Shown: piece after piece, positions 17,849 to 28,000 of the stretch | Layout: every line of letters starts with the position of its first letter | Numbering within the stretch: position 1 is the first letter of the stretch | Assembly: GCA_942490535.1 (NCBI GenBank) | Contig: CALNXQ010000002.1 | Span: 620,001 to 684,000 of the forward strand | Source: JAEINY01 sp942490535 | GTDB lineage: Bacteria > Bacteroidota > Bacteroidia > Bacteroidales > Marinilabiliaceae | Direction: 5' to 3' | DNA: 64,000 nucleotides | Notes under the pieces: generated by a model | Told to the model about the DNA's origin: nothing | Database searches by the model: none | What the model saw: only the letters and a program-made list of their open reading frames with translations | Position numbers and translations under genes: made by a program

Positions 17849-20800
17849 TTATAAGTCTACAGGTAAGTAAAAATAAAAAACAGATCCTTTTCCTGGCTTG
17901 GACTGGAGCCATATCTGTCCATTGAGAATCGTCACCAAGCGCTTCACGATGCTCAGACCTAAGCCAATCCCACCATATAAATCTATTCCATTTTCCAATT
18001 TACGAAAAGGCGTAAATATGACATCCTGGCTTTCTTCTGCGATTCCAACACCTGTATCCTGCACCATGAATAAATAAGCTTCTTCGGGCAAATGATTGGT
18101 TCGATTATGATAGACTTTTTTCAGTTCATCTAACGTGACTTTCTGGACACTGAATTTTACAATCCCTTTTGGTGTAAATTTGAGCGCATTATTAATTAAA
18201 TTAGTAATAATTTGCTTTAACCGCTCAGCATCCGAAAAAAGACTATCCATGGCCGACACACCTTGAAGGTCAAGAAAAAATTCAGTATGTTCACTTTTAT
18301 GTGCAAAAGCCAGCGATTTATAAATTGATTCCAGATACTCCTTTAACTGAAATTGCTTTTTAACAATACTTAGCTGTCCGGCCTCAATACGGGATATATC
18401 AATGATGTCATCAATTAACACCAACAAGCTTTCACTGCTCGCCTGGATGGTGCGAATGAACTCTTTCTTCTCTTCATCGGAATAAAGCTCAACGCCCAAT
18501 AAAGTAGAAAAGCCAACTATAGAATTCATGGGTGTGCGAATTTCATGCGAGAGATTAGCTAAAAACGCGGTTTTCAATCGATCGGCAGCTTCCGCTTTCT
18601 CTTTTGCCAATTCCAAATCAACAGTTCGCTCCTTCACCAAATCCTCCAGTATTGTACGATGGCGCTCAAGCTCTTCCTTCTGCGTCATCACTTCTTCCCT
18701 GGACTGCTCCAGTTCTTTATTTGCTTTTTTAAGATCCATGGTTCTTGTTGCCACCTGACGCGACAACCAATCTTTCTGCCTGCGAAGGATCTGTGTTCGT
18801 AATAAATATATAGCCCATACTAAAAGCACAGCCAAAAACCCTAAACCAATTTTAAACATCTGACTATTAACAAATGGCGGCTTAATCCGGATTATAATCT
18901 CCTGATCTATCTCATTCCATACACCATCATTATTACTTCCTTTCAACTTCAGCTGATAGTCACCTTCCGGAAGGTGACTATAGGTAATAGGGGTCGACGA
19001 AACAGCAGTATCCCATACTGCATCATATCCCTCCAATTTCCAGGTCACCAGATTTTTTTTAGAGATGCTATAATTCAGAACGGAAGGATAAAGAGACAGC
19101 GACTTATACTTTTTTCCCAAAACAATGGTATCCGGCACATGGTATTTCACCTCTAGATATGACTGATTGGCAACCACTAAATTATCGACACCAAATGAAT
19201 AAGCCCCCATCTTAACAGGCGGTTCAAACGTATTAAACTTAAATTTATTCGGATTAAATTCGACAAAACCGTCACCTCCACCGAATAGGAAAGCACCTTC
19301 ATTGGTTTGATAAAAAGCACCTTCATTAAATTCAGAGCAGAAAGTTCCTTCAGTTCGGTCGAAATTTAAACTTTCTCCGGTATCTGGTGAAAATCGAGAT
19401 ATCCCAAAGTTTGTACTTACCCATAAATCCCCTTGCTTATCCACTAAAATGGCATATACAGCACTTTGCAATAATTCATTGGTATAATCGGCCACCACTG
19501 TTGAATCGTCAGAATTAAACCTTAAAAGCCCACCTCCATATGTCCCCAACCAAACCCTGTCTTTCTGATCAACCGTTACATCCATGATGTAATTACTTTT
19601 AAACTGATTACCCGTTTTAATGACAGTAGAATAGTTACTAAAATTACCAGTGCGAATATTCAGGCTCCAAAGAGTACTATTACGCGATCCAATCCACAAG
19701 GTGCTATCGGAAGTGAAATCCATATCTGTCAATCGATAAAAGTTATCCTTCAGGTATTCATGAGGCAGCGGATAAACTTTATATTTTTTGGATTGATGAT
19801 TAAAGCAGATGACACCACAGTAGGTCCCTAACCAAATTTCATCCCCACTTCCCTTAACGCACGAAGTGATGTTATTCAGATAATTACTTTTTAATCCCCT
19901 CTGTTCAAAATGGTACTTTTCACTGCTCAGTGTAGACAGATCAACCTGCATTAATCCGTCACTCGTACAAAACCAACCACTTCCATCATCATCCTCCATC
20001 ACTTGTAAAATAGTATCTGATCTGGACAAAGACGAATCTGCATAAAATGGCTCGAAGCGGGCTTCTCTCTCCGCTTTATGATATAAACCTTTATAGGACC
20101 AAAACCAATACCCTCGCTTGGAATCCTTAAAAAGCATAAATACATTAGCAGACGATGAATCAGACATACGCCTGACATCAAAAGCTTGAAACTTACTTCT
20201 ACTATAATCAAACTTTGATAAACCATTTTTGGTCCCTACCCACAAAATTGGTTGTGAAGCGGACATAAAAAGGTTATTTATACCATTATCAGGCATACTA
20301 TTTACATCAGCTGGATCAGATGTGAATTGGCGAAATTGATAGTCATAAAAATCGAGATGAAAGAGCCCGTTCATCTTTGTTCCTATCCAGATATTACCTT
20401 GATGATCGACTACATGACCTGTCATCAGTCCCATTTTAACGTCATCTGGATTAAGTATTTCACAGGTATGACTAACCCAATTGTAATTAATCAATTTTGT
20501 TGAAGTACTAAGCAGTAAATGATACTTCTTCCAGGCACTGATGGAGACTATTCGATCTTCCAGCAATGCCAGTCCTAATGACTTTAGCGCAAACCGATTA
20601 TCCGCATCATCTGTATAATAACACTGAAATAAACCTTTTGAAGTACCGATCCATATTTGATCACCATCATTAATAATTTTATGAACAGAATAGTGAAAAC
20701 CTCCAATAGGGATATCAATGTGCTGGAAATACTTCTGATTGATGTGATAAGCATAGAGGCCATAATCCTCAGTCCCAATCAATAGCCAATCATTCTCTAC

Positions 20801-21322
20801 TCGCTTAACGGATAAAACTGCCCCCAACCCCAATGGGTTATCTTTTGTTGGCGGTCGATTAACCTGCTGAAAGTGGTATGTTTTTAAGTCCAGCATGCAA
20901 ACACCACCAACAGCAGTTCCAATCCACAAACAATTGTTCAAAGAGTCTGCCTGAAGAGATCTAATATTGTTATCGGCCAATGATAAGGAGTCTCCTACAG
21001 CATGACGAAACACATCAAAAACAACCCCATCAAAACGATACAAACCTTCCGTCGTACCGATCCACATATAGCCATCAGCATCCTGTTCTACTACATTAAT
21101 TGCGTCATGCAGCAGCCCATAACTAGAGTCATAATTTTCGAACCGAACATTATCAGATACAAACTGAGCATCTGAATCAAACGGAAACACTAAAAAACAG
21201 ACGAATAGAACACAAAAAAAAATAAATCTCACCAACCCATTTTTGAAGTCAATACTAGTCAACACCACTAATCTTTCATCCGGAACAAATAACAAACGAA
21301 ATATGCCTATACAATACTCCAA
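17849..21322 (-). CDS. Two-component sensor histidine kinase with periplasmic Reg_prop beta-propellers
   Basis: The longest frame has 1157 residues from a TTG; the signal-like segment VRFIFFCVLFVCFLVFPF suggests that the real start may be a TTG/GTG at 21232-21235. The periplasmic part holds many regulator-propeller repeats (DGYMWIGTTEGLYRFDG, GNIWIGTKMNGLFHLD, GDLWVSTNFGISRFS), then a Y_Y_Y domain (about 760-840) and one membrane span (about 850-870). Inside come a coiled coil (about 880-910), HisKA (LSHEIRTPMNSIVGF, His926) and HATPase ending FYFYLPVDL. Unlike hybrid SusR/HTCS proteins it has no receiver or AraC domain, so it needs a separate response regulator, which is not adjacent. The ligand is unknown; carbohydrate is typical of the family. 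Confidence 0.93.
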   Translation of the reverse strand: MEYCIGIFRLLFVPDERLVVLTSIDFKNGLVRFIFFCVLFVCFLVFPFDSDAQFVSDNVRFENYDSSYGLLHDAINVVEQDADGYMWIGTTEGLYRFDGVVFDVFRHAVGDSLSLADNNIRSLQADSLNNCLWIGTAVGGVCMLDLKTYHFQQVNRPPTKDNPLGLGAVLSVKRVENDWLLIGTEDYGLYAYHINQKYFQHIDIPIGGFHYSVHKIINDGDQIWIGTSKGLFQCYYTDDADNRFALKSLGLALLEDRIVSISAWKKYHLLLSTSTKLINYNWVSHTCEILNPDDVKMGLMTGHVVDHQGNIWIGTKMNGLFHLDFYDYQFRQFTSDPADVNSMPDNGINNLFMSASQPILWVGTKNGLSKFDYSRSKFQAFDVRRMSDSSSANVFMLFKDSKRGYWFWSYKGLYHKAEREARFEPFYADSSLSRSDTILQVMEDDDGSGWFCTSDGLMQVDLSTLSSEKYHFEQRGLKSNYLNNITSCVKGSGDEIWLGTYCGVICFNHQSKKYKVYPLPHEYLKDNFYRLTDMDFTSDSTLWIGSRNSTLWSLNIRTGNFSNYSTVIKTGNQFKSNYIMDVTVDQKDRVWLGTYGGGLLRFNSDDSTVVADYTNELLQSAVYAILVDKQGDLWVSTNFGISRFSPDTGESLNFDRTEGTFCSEFNEGAFYQTNEGAFLFGGGDGFVEFNPNKFKFNTFEPPVKMGAYSFGVDNLVVANQSYLEVKYHVPDTIVLGKKYKSLSLYPSVLNYSISKKNLVTWKLEGYDAVWDTAVSSTPITYSHLPEGDYQLKLKGSNNDGVWNEIDQEIIIRIKPPFVNSQMFKIGLGFLAVLLVWAIYLLRTQILRRQKDWLSRQVATRTMDLKKANKELEQSREEVMTQKEELERHRTILEDLVKERTVDLELAKEKAEAADRLKTAFLANLSHEIRTPMNSIVGFSTLLGVELYSDEEKKEFIRTIQASSESLLVLIDDIIDISRIEAGQLSIVKKQFQLKEYLESIYKSLAFAHKSEHTEFFLDLQGVSAMDSLFSDAERLKQIITNLINNALKFTPKGIVKFSVQKVTLDELKKVYHNRTNHLPEEAYLFMVQDTGVGIAEESQDVIFTPFRKLENGIDLYGGIGLGLSIVKRLVTILNGQIWLQSKPGKGSVFYFYLPVDL

Positions 21323-21458
21323 CTAAGCTAATAATAAATGGTGGCACCAATAATATTCCCCTTGATATTTTCAGGTTTAACGACCTAGATTAGTAATAAG
21401 TTACAAAAACAGGACTCCCACTCTCTTGATCCTACACTGAAAACAAAGCTCAACTAAC

Positions 21459-22112
21459 CTACAACCCTAACACCTGAATGGCCAAACCAGACAGGAAAAT
21501 AAGCAGTCCGGCAATGGAATGGCTCCACTTCTCAAATTTATTGAGTGATAAAAAGCTTAATCCATAGGATGACAAAATCACTATCGAGGTCATCGTTACA
21601 ATGGTAGTTATACCAAATACTCCAGTGACCATTAAAAGAGAGTATATACTCTCGTTGGCAGCCGGATACATCAACAATGGTATTAGCGGCTCGCAAGGGC
21701 CCAATACGAAAATAACAAAGAGTACCCATGGGGTGATATTCTTCCGATCGGTGGCATGATGATGCACATGTGAATGGGGGTGCTTTTTAAAGAACCAATG
21801 CCTCAATCCCCATAAAGCATATAATAATCCAAATGCAATCAAGGCCCAGGCCGCCAAATTTCCCCGAAAGGATTCGATCCACTCTAATTTTTGAACCTGC
21901 ACTTCCAATGCAATACCAATAAAACCTAACACAATTGAGCTCAAAATGTGCCCTATCCCACACAAAATCGTTAGCCATACAATTTTACTTAAAGACCAAT
22001 TACGAGCCTTTCCAATCATGATAAATGGCAAGTAGTGATCCGGTCCAATCAACGTGTGAAAAAAGCCAATGGAAGCAGCCGAGATAGTTAAAATTTGTAA
22101 GGAATGACTCAT
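21459..22112 (-). CDS. NicO/UreH-like membrane permease (possible metal transporter)
   Basis: The 217-residue protein has about six membrane spans. Near the N-terminus is FFHTLIGPDHYLPF, a His-x5-Asp-His element like those of nickel/cobalt transporters. A histidine-rich cytoplasmic loop (HPHSHVHHHATD, about 112-124) follows, then GPCEPLIPLLMYPA. This combination is seen in NicO and UreH-like/TauE-SafE-related families that move or export divalent metals. No metal-regulated site or urease gene is nearby, so the substrate is open. It could also be annotated as a sulfite exporter TauE/SafE-type protein. Confidence 0.75.
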   Translation of the reverse strand: MSHSLQILTISAASIGFFHTLIGPDHYLPFIMIGKARNWSLSKIVWLTILCGIGHILSSIVLGFIGIALEVQVQKLEWIESFRGNLAAWALIAFGLLYALWGLRHWFFKKHPHSHVHHHATDRKNITPWVLFVIFVLGPCEPLIPLLMYPAANESIYSLLMVTGVFGITTIVTMTSIVILSSYGLSFLSLNKFEKWSHSIAGLLIFLSGLAIQVLGL

Positions 22113-22221
22113 GACACTTTTTTGTTAAAAATAAAAATAATCGACCAATCTATGGATAGACAAACACCTTTGTCTTATAATTTAATTTCGATCTAAATCA
22201 CAGACATACAATCCATGTCAG

Positions 22222-22749
22222 CTAACTACCAGGGCGCTGCAATACAAACTTAATAATATTTGCAATGGATAAAGAGCTGATTTTTTCAAAATTGATGGCT
22301 TCCGGTTTCACAAATTCATACCCGATGATATCATCTTTAACCTGAATCTTCGAGAAATCAGAGACCTGACAAAGGAATCCTAAATCAGTCGTATAAACCG
22401 AAAAATCAGAAAAAACATACTCATTGGGAAAGGATGCCAGATACACCATCTGTTCGATGTCCAGATTTAACTCTTCTTTGATTTCCCGTATCAACGCCTC
22501 TTCAGCACTCTCCATGGGATCTACAAAACCACCCGGCAAATCAAAACAGCCTTTTCGGGGTTCAAAGGCCCGAATGGTGAGCAGCATTTCTCCTTTTGCA
22601 TTCATAATCACTCCAGCCACCGCGGCAGAAGAATTAATAAAAAAGTGAAAGAAACAATCCTGACACTTAAAAGACCTCTCTCCTTCAAACAAAAATCGAT
22701 GAGAACCACATTTGGGGCAATATTTTATCACTTTATCTGGCTGTGTCAT
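22222..22749 (-). CDS. NUDIX hydrolase with N-terminal zinc ribbon
   Basis: The 175-residue protein begins with a four-cysteine zinc ribbon (CPKCGSHRF at about 11 and CQDC at about 29), as in NADH pyrophosphatase NudC-type proteins. A NUDIX box follows: GFVDPMESAEEALIREIKEE, fitting G-x5-E-x7-REUxEE, with LNL in place of the usual x-G-U. It would hydrolyse a nucleoside diphosphate linked to another moiety, using Mg ions. The C-terminal 100 residues are short compared with NudC. The substrate could be NADH, a sugar nucleotide or a damaged nucleotide. Confidence 0.92.
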   Translation of the reverse strand: MTQPDKVIKYCPKCGSHRFLFEGERSFKCQDCFFHFFINSSAAVAGVIMNAKGEMLLTIRAFEPRKGCFDLPGGFVDPMESAEEALIREIKEELNLDIEQMVYLASFPNEYVFSDFSVYTTDLGFLCQVSDFSKIQVKDDIIGYEFVKPEAINFEKISSLSIANIIKFVLQRPGS

Positions 22750-22882
22750 GTACTTTTTTTCGAAAAATAATGAATTATCACAAATTCGTAAAACTTTATG
22801 TCAATTTATCAAGATAAATTCCCCTGTATTCACGGATTTCACTATCTAACTTATTAAAATTTGTTAACAACAACGTAGACTA

Positions 22883-22914
22883 TTGATTTTCTCCTTCATT
22901 TTGGCTTATATTTG
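22883..22914 (+). promoter_or_regulatory. Bacteroidota sigma-ABfr-type promoter
   Basis: TTG at 22883-22885 and an exact -7 box TATATTTG at 22907-22914 are separated by 21 bp, as expected for the Bacteroidota vegetative promoter. Transcription should begin near 22921. This rules out the in-frame TTG at 22883 as a start codon for the following gene and supports the ATG at 22955. Confidence 0.6.
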
Positions 22915-22954
22915 CCCGTTACGTAATCACAAATTACTGATCCTTAACTTTTCT

Positions 22955-23521
22955 ATGACTTTTCATCCTCATAAAAACCTGATCCAATCAGCCTACGATA
23001 TATTGGCCCTAGCCTTGGGATTACGCCGTCACCTCACCAATAAAAACATTTACATTGATAAATATAAAACGCATTTCATCCGTAGCAAATGGGGTTTTGA
23101 ACCCACTGAAAAGTACAACCAACGACTTCTAATTCAATACCAGGAACGAAAAATCGAGCAACTGAATTACTTACTCGCGGATAAAGATTTCGAAATTGAT
23201 CATTTGCTATCCCGAAAAGATGGTTTATCCAGGCAAATTCATTTAATGCAGGAGCAGTCTAAATCTGCAAAAAGAGAAAAAGGCTTCTTAAAAAAACTAT
23301 TAAAAGAAGTTTTGGATAAAAATTTGGCATTGGAAAAGCGAATGGAACGCATGATCCATCATGAAGAAAACTTATCCACGCAAATAGCCAAACTTAAATT
23401 ATCAAAAGATAACTTGTTAGAGCACAATCAACACTTAACTGAAAAAAGCCGCCAACAAAAACTGCAGCTACAAACTTTACAACAGGTCATTGAGAAACTA
23501 AAGGAACCGGAATTACCATAA
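22955..23521 (+). CDS. Coiled-coil protein of unknown function
   Basis: From the ATG at 22955 the protein has 188 residues (MTFHPHKNLIQSAYDILALA). After a basic N-terminal part (about 1-65, with GLRRHLTNKNIYIDKYKTHF) nearly all of the rest, about 70-185, is a charged heptad-rich coiled coil (QYQERKIEQLNYLLADKDFE onwards). There is no signal peptide or membrane span, so it is probably cytoplasmic. I do not recognise the family. It has its own promoter and stops only 23 bp before the left end of an IS remnant, so its 3' flank has been altered by the insertion. Confidence 0.7.
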   Translation: MTFHPHKNLIQSAYDILALALGLRRHLTNKNIYIDKYKTHFIRSKWGFEPTEKYNQRLLIQYQERKIEQLNYLLADKDFEIDHLLSRKDGLSRQIHLMQEQSKSAKREKGFLKKLLKEVLDKNLALEKRMERMIHHEENLSTQIAKLKLSKDNLLEHNQHLTEKSRQQKLQLQTLQQVIEKLKEPELP

Positions 23522-23543
23522 CAAAAAAAAGCCGCTAAATACA

Positions 23544-24701
23544 CAATCCTTCGTTAAGAGCCGTATTATTCTATTGAAAATCTACTTACTGGGTGGTAGT
23601 AAGCTTTTCTTGCAGTTAGCTCTATTTGGTAAGCATAAGGAACAAAGATATAGACAACAATTCGAAGAACCATTTGACTTTTTAACTTTCGATAAAAAAC
23701 TCACCTTGGCTCATGGGAGTGAACATTATGTTATTGCTTTTGATCCATCGTATATCTATAAGTCCGGTAAGCGCACCCCTGGAGTAGGATATTTCTGGTC
23801 CGGATGTGCCAGTAGAGCAAAATGGGGACTGGAAATTGGTGGACTGGCAGCAATAGATATTGATAACAATACAGCGTTCCATTTAGAAGCAGTGCAAAAT
23901 TTGATAAACGATGAATTGACTCTCGCAGAATGATATGCAAACATTATATCAGAGCGAAAAACTAAATTGCAGGAGATTTCCTCCTATCTGGTGCAGATAC
24001 ATGGTTTGCCAAACGTTCATTTGTTGATAAAATAATGGCCGAGGATATGCATTTATTTAGCAGGCTAAGGAACGATTCAGATCTGCACTATTTACATGAT
24101 GGCAAATCCACAGCAAAAAGAGGTAGGCCCAAAAAAATACCAAGGAAAAGTGGAACACTCAAATATTAAAAACGATTATTTCACATTGGAATCATGTGAT
24201 GATCAGTCCATAATCAACAGTGCAATTGTATACTCAAAATCCTTAAAGCGTAAAATTAAGCTGGTTCACGTTCTTTATAACAATGGAAACGGCAAGCAGC
24301 CTCACAAGTTGTACTTCTCAACAGACATCAAGCTCGAAGCTTTGGATGTTCTGAAATACTATCAAAGTCGTTTTCAAATTGAATTTCTTTACCGGGATGG
24401 CAAACAGCCTACTGGTTTAAATGATTGTCAGGCCAGAAGTAAAAACAAGCTGGACTTTCACTTTAATGCATCACTAACGGCAATCAATATTGCCATGATT
24501 GAACCTTGGTTAAGCATACCAAAAGAACAACGCAAATCATTTTCTATGAGGGATGTAAAAACGATAAACCACAATAGTTTACAATTGAAATTGTTTTTTG
24601 ATAAGTTCGGGATTAATCCACACTTACCAAAAAATCAAAAGAAGGCAAGAGAGCTATTGTGCCATGGCACGATCGCCGCATAAAATCCTAACCAAGTATT
24701 G
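23544..24701 (+). mobile_element. IS4-type insertion sequence, copy 1, decayed but full length (about 1158 bp)
   Basis: The left end CAATCCTTCGTTAAGA (from 23544) matches the reverse complement of the right end CAATACTTGGTTAGGA (ending 24701) at 13 of 16 positions, and that of copy 2 (CAATACTTCGTTAAAA, ending 46133) at 14 of 16. These are the terminal inverted repeats. No target duplication is evident in the flanks. The single gene inside is a transposase pseudogene. The right-hand 700 bp is very similar to the copy at 45425-46133. Confidence 0.8.
23574..24683 (+). pseudogene. IS4-family (DDE) transposase pseudogene, copy 1
   Basis: The frame is broken into pieces. The 5' part (23574-23933) holds the first catalytic Asp (YVIAFDPSYIYKSGKRTPG). 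It is interrupted by a TGA at 23931-23933. A one-base loss near 23991-23993 (GGTGCAG against GGTTGCAG in copy 2) and a one-base gain near 24128-24130 (GGCCC against GGCC) shift the frame further. The remainder contains the second Asp region (ADTWFAKRSFVDKI) and the IS4 signature YQSRFQIEFLYRDGK, which fits Y-x2-R-x3-E-x6-K exactly. With three lesions it cannot make an active enzyme. The C-terminus (LPKNQKKARELLCHGTIAA) seems to be the ancestral one. Confidence 0.88.
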
Positions 24702-24875
24702 TTTAATAACAGAAAACCGATGAATAGTAAACACCAGCGGTAAAATTCATAACAACTTATCTACAAAAAGAGTACAGGGGGAATTGTTGTAATATTGCAA
24801 CGCTTTTTCCAGGTCTATTGAGGGATTTGCTGTGGACTTCTTTCAACCATCAAACTGACTACCGACTAAACAGCA

Positions 24876-24900
24876 AAGCCCCCGGCAACACCGGAGGCTT
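24876..24900 (-). terminator. Probable terminator of the giant T9SS gene
   Basis: The inverted repeat aagcc-ccgg / ccgg-ggctt (24876-24900) with single-base bulges lies 118 bp past the stop at 25018 on the minus strand. The following T-tract is short, so this is moderate evidence. The remaining gap 24702-25017 holds no gene. Confidence 0.5.
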
Positions 24901-25017
24901 CACATTACAAAACAAACGACTTATCCTTTAATTCGATGGCAAAAAGCGAAAACAACTTCGTTAGTACATTTCTCTCTTTCCATCTAAAAACCCCAAAGAC
25001 GTTCCTGCAACTTGCAT

Positions 25018-28000
25018 TTAAAAGTGCTTTTTAAGAACCACCAATGCACTTTCAACAACTTCTTTTTTATGACCTTTCGCTTTTACTTTCACAACATAGT
25101 GCCCGGAAGCAACCGGTAAATTATACTCTTTAAAATTACCTTTAAACTCATTATTTACCAACATTTCTCCGGTGATGGAATAGATCATTACCTGAACCGA
25201 TTCGGTGAAACCAGGATCCTCTATTTTTACTGCAACAATATTTCTATAAGCAGAAATAAACACGGTCTTGTCTTTTGCTTCTTCTTCATTCAAAGTAGGT
25301 TCCAATCCTGTTGACAGCCCCTCAAAATGTAACACAAAGCGCTCGTTATTTGCATTATCAAGTGGAGTAAACCGATACTCTGAAGTTGCACGCAAATCAA
25401 TGCGCTGACCGATGACCTTGTCTTCCAGAAAAACCGGTACGTTTTGATCAAAAACATTTAGATTAGTTGCTTTAATAACCATCTCCTTAAGATCTTTATT
25501 TACAATAGAGTATCCCAACTGCACTGTTTTAATCACCTCTGGCTCTGGCAACAAACTAATAGCTACTTTTTTACCTTGCTTAATCGTATATAAGTAGGCC
25601 ATATCCATAGTGTTACTTAACCTTTTCTCCGAATCCACTTTACTGAAATAGGGACTTCCGGTAGGTCGAAGTACAATAGCACACTCATCTGACGCAATTC
25701 CATTATCCAATTCTAAGCGCAACACATCAGACGGATCAGTCTGTGCTGATTTTAATTTTGCAACATGATGCACTCTGGCCCCCGCAGAAATACCAAAGGT
25801 TCCTGAACTGGTTGCTTTAACCCAAAAGGCCTGCATGGGTGCAATGTATCGACTACCTCCATTCACTCCAATATGAGAGATGCGATTATAAGTAGCGAGA
25901 TCCCGTACTGTATTATAGGTCGTTCTGGTATATACCGTTTCACTGACATTCGTCATATTCCAATCACTTGTTTGTTCAATATCTACAAATGAAGGATACG
26001 GATTTGCCATCAGTTCCCATCCGGGATTTACACTGTAGTTGTAACTGCCATACCTGGCTCTTCCGGAAAGAACAATTGATTCAGCATTATTAAACGCAAT
26101 GGCATACCCCTTAAGTGGATTCGCATCGAAATCATAAGCATCACTGGTTATAGCATTCCATGCACCATTGTAGGCATACACTTTTGCTCTCAGGTTATCC
26201 GAAACAAATAAATCAGCGCCTGTTACCCCATCAACCGGCATTCCGGTGTACCAATACCTGGATGGATCAAAATCAAACTGAACTTGCTCAACACCCGTTC
26301 CAGTAATGGTTCCGTTATTAATAAAGGAGGCCATGTTGTCAGTGTTGTTGTTTTCAATTTGAAGGGTTCCGTTATTTACCAGGTTGCCATCGATGGTCAT
26401 TTGACTTCCAGCCAATAAGCTTATCATTCCATTGATATTAATGGTGGCATCAGCACAAAATGCATTGCCGGAAATGATTGGGTTATGTGTGACATCATCT
26501 ATTTCTATTTCAGTAGTAATATCCGGCACCAAATTACGACTCCAGTTGGCAGCGGTAAACCAGTCCGTTTCATTACCTGCTGCACCACCAATCCATCCAT
26601 TCACAAGGCTTGGTGTAGTGGATCCCCACGTAAAATAATTACCTTCCGTAAATGCGTTAAAAGTACGTAATGAAGTCGTACGGATAGTCCCTGATGTCGC
26701 ACCTCCGTCTATTATATCATCACCGGCTTCCTGCCATTCATCAGGTGTAGCAGTGGTCCATTCTACAATACGCAGGTTTTGTCTCACATTCGCATCAGTA
26801 GAAACACCACTGTTGCTATCCCAGCGCACGGTTACCTCACTTTGTGCCGCCGCAGGTCCTTTTAAGCGCCAGTACTCTCCTTTACTCACATAGTTAAGGG
26901 GTGCCTGATAAGAAGTCGGATTATAGCCGTCATTCGCCGGATTGTGATTAAAGTACTCGGCCTCCCAAATACCCGTTGCACCAGATTGAATACCCGATAA
27001 TAAAAGACTGCCGTAACGCCCGTCTCTCCCAACCGGAAAGACGAAGGTATCGTTATTCGGAATACGTTTACGCAGCGGTCCGTTTACATAGGATGACGCA
27101 TTACCACCCGTTACCGCAGCTGCCGCTGCATTGGTTATGGTAAGTGTATTGATCGCAGAGGTATTTATTAATCCATTGGTTAGATTGAGCGTGTTGTTGA
27201 TCTCAATTGGATTATTAATTGTTAATCCGGATCCATTATCAATGGTTAAATTATTAAAACCATTGGTTCCTGTAAAAGCACCAGTCACCGCTTGTGGTTG
27301 AGAGCCGTTGAAAATAACTGCTGAAGTTCCGATACCGGCTGTAAAGCTACCTGTAGTATAAGTTAAATCCTTTTTGAGGTTAAAGGATTGATTGTATAAA
27401 TTAACCACATTTAAGGTTGCATCGGTACCATTGATCAGGACATCCCCATGAATGGTTAATATGCTGTTTGGTAACTGCCTTTCACCGGTCCCTGAAAAGG
27501 TCACATTATTTACTTCGGTAAAATTACTCATAACAGAGTAGTCCGTACTACCATCGAAATCAAATGTACCGCCGGAAGCTTTAATAAAGTCATTAAAGGA
27601 AGCTGAAGGCATGCCACCGTCTTCAATATGTAATGTACCTGTGCCGAAAACATCTCCTAAACGATGTCCATAAGTACTACCTATACTCAATCGGCCAGAA
27701 TTGTTAATGGTAGTTGTATAAGATGAGATAAAGTTAGTACTCATGGTCACATTGTGATTAATCTCTACCCTGGCACCACGCGGTCCACCCGCCGGAGCTA
27801 CTGGTGTCCAGATAGCATCGGCCCAGTTACCATCTGCAGTGGTTCGATAAACTGGTACTTCATCTGGAATGGCCCCCTTTTTGGTCGGTGTTTGCGGTTC
27901 TACTCCGGCGGTATAATCACCTGATATGCCCAAGTCGTTGGTCCCTGAAAAGGTAAATATTAGCTCATCCGTGGTTTCATCGTATGTTTCCAGACCAAAC

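Noticed and set aside
22883..22954. An N-terminal extension of the coiled-coil protein from the TTG at 22883
   Set aside because: The TTG is better explained as the -33 element of a promoter whose -7 box is TATATTTG at 22907; transcription would start downstream of it.
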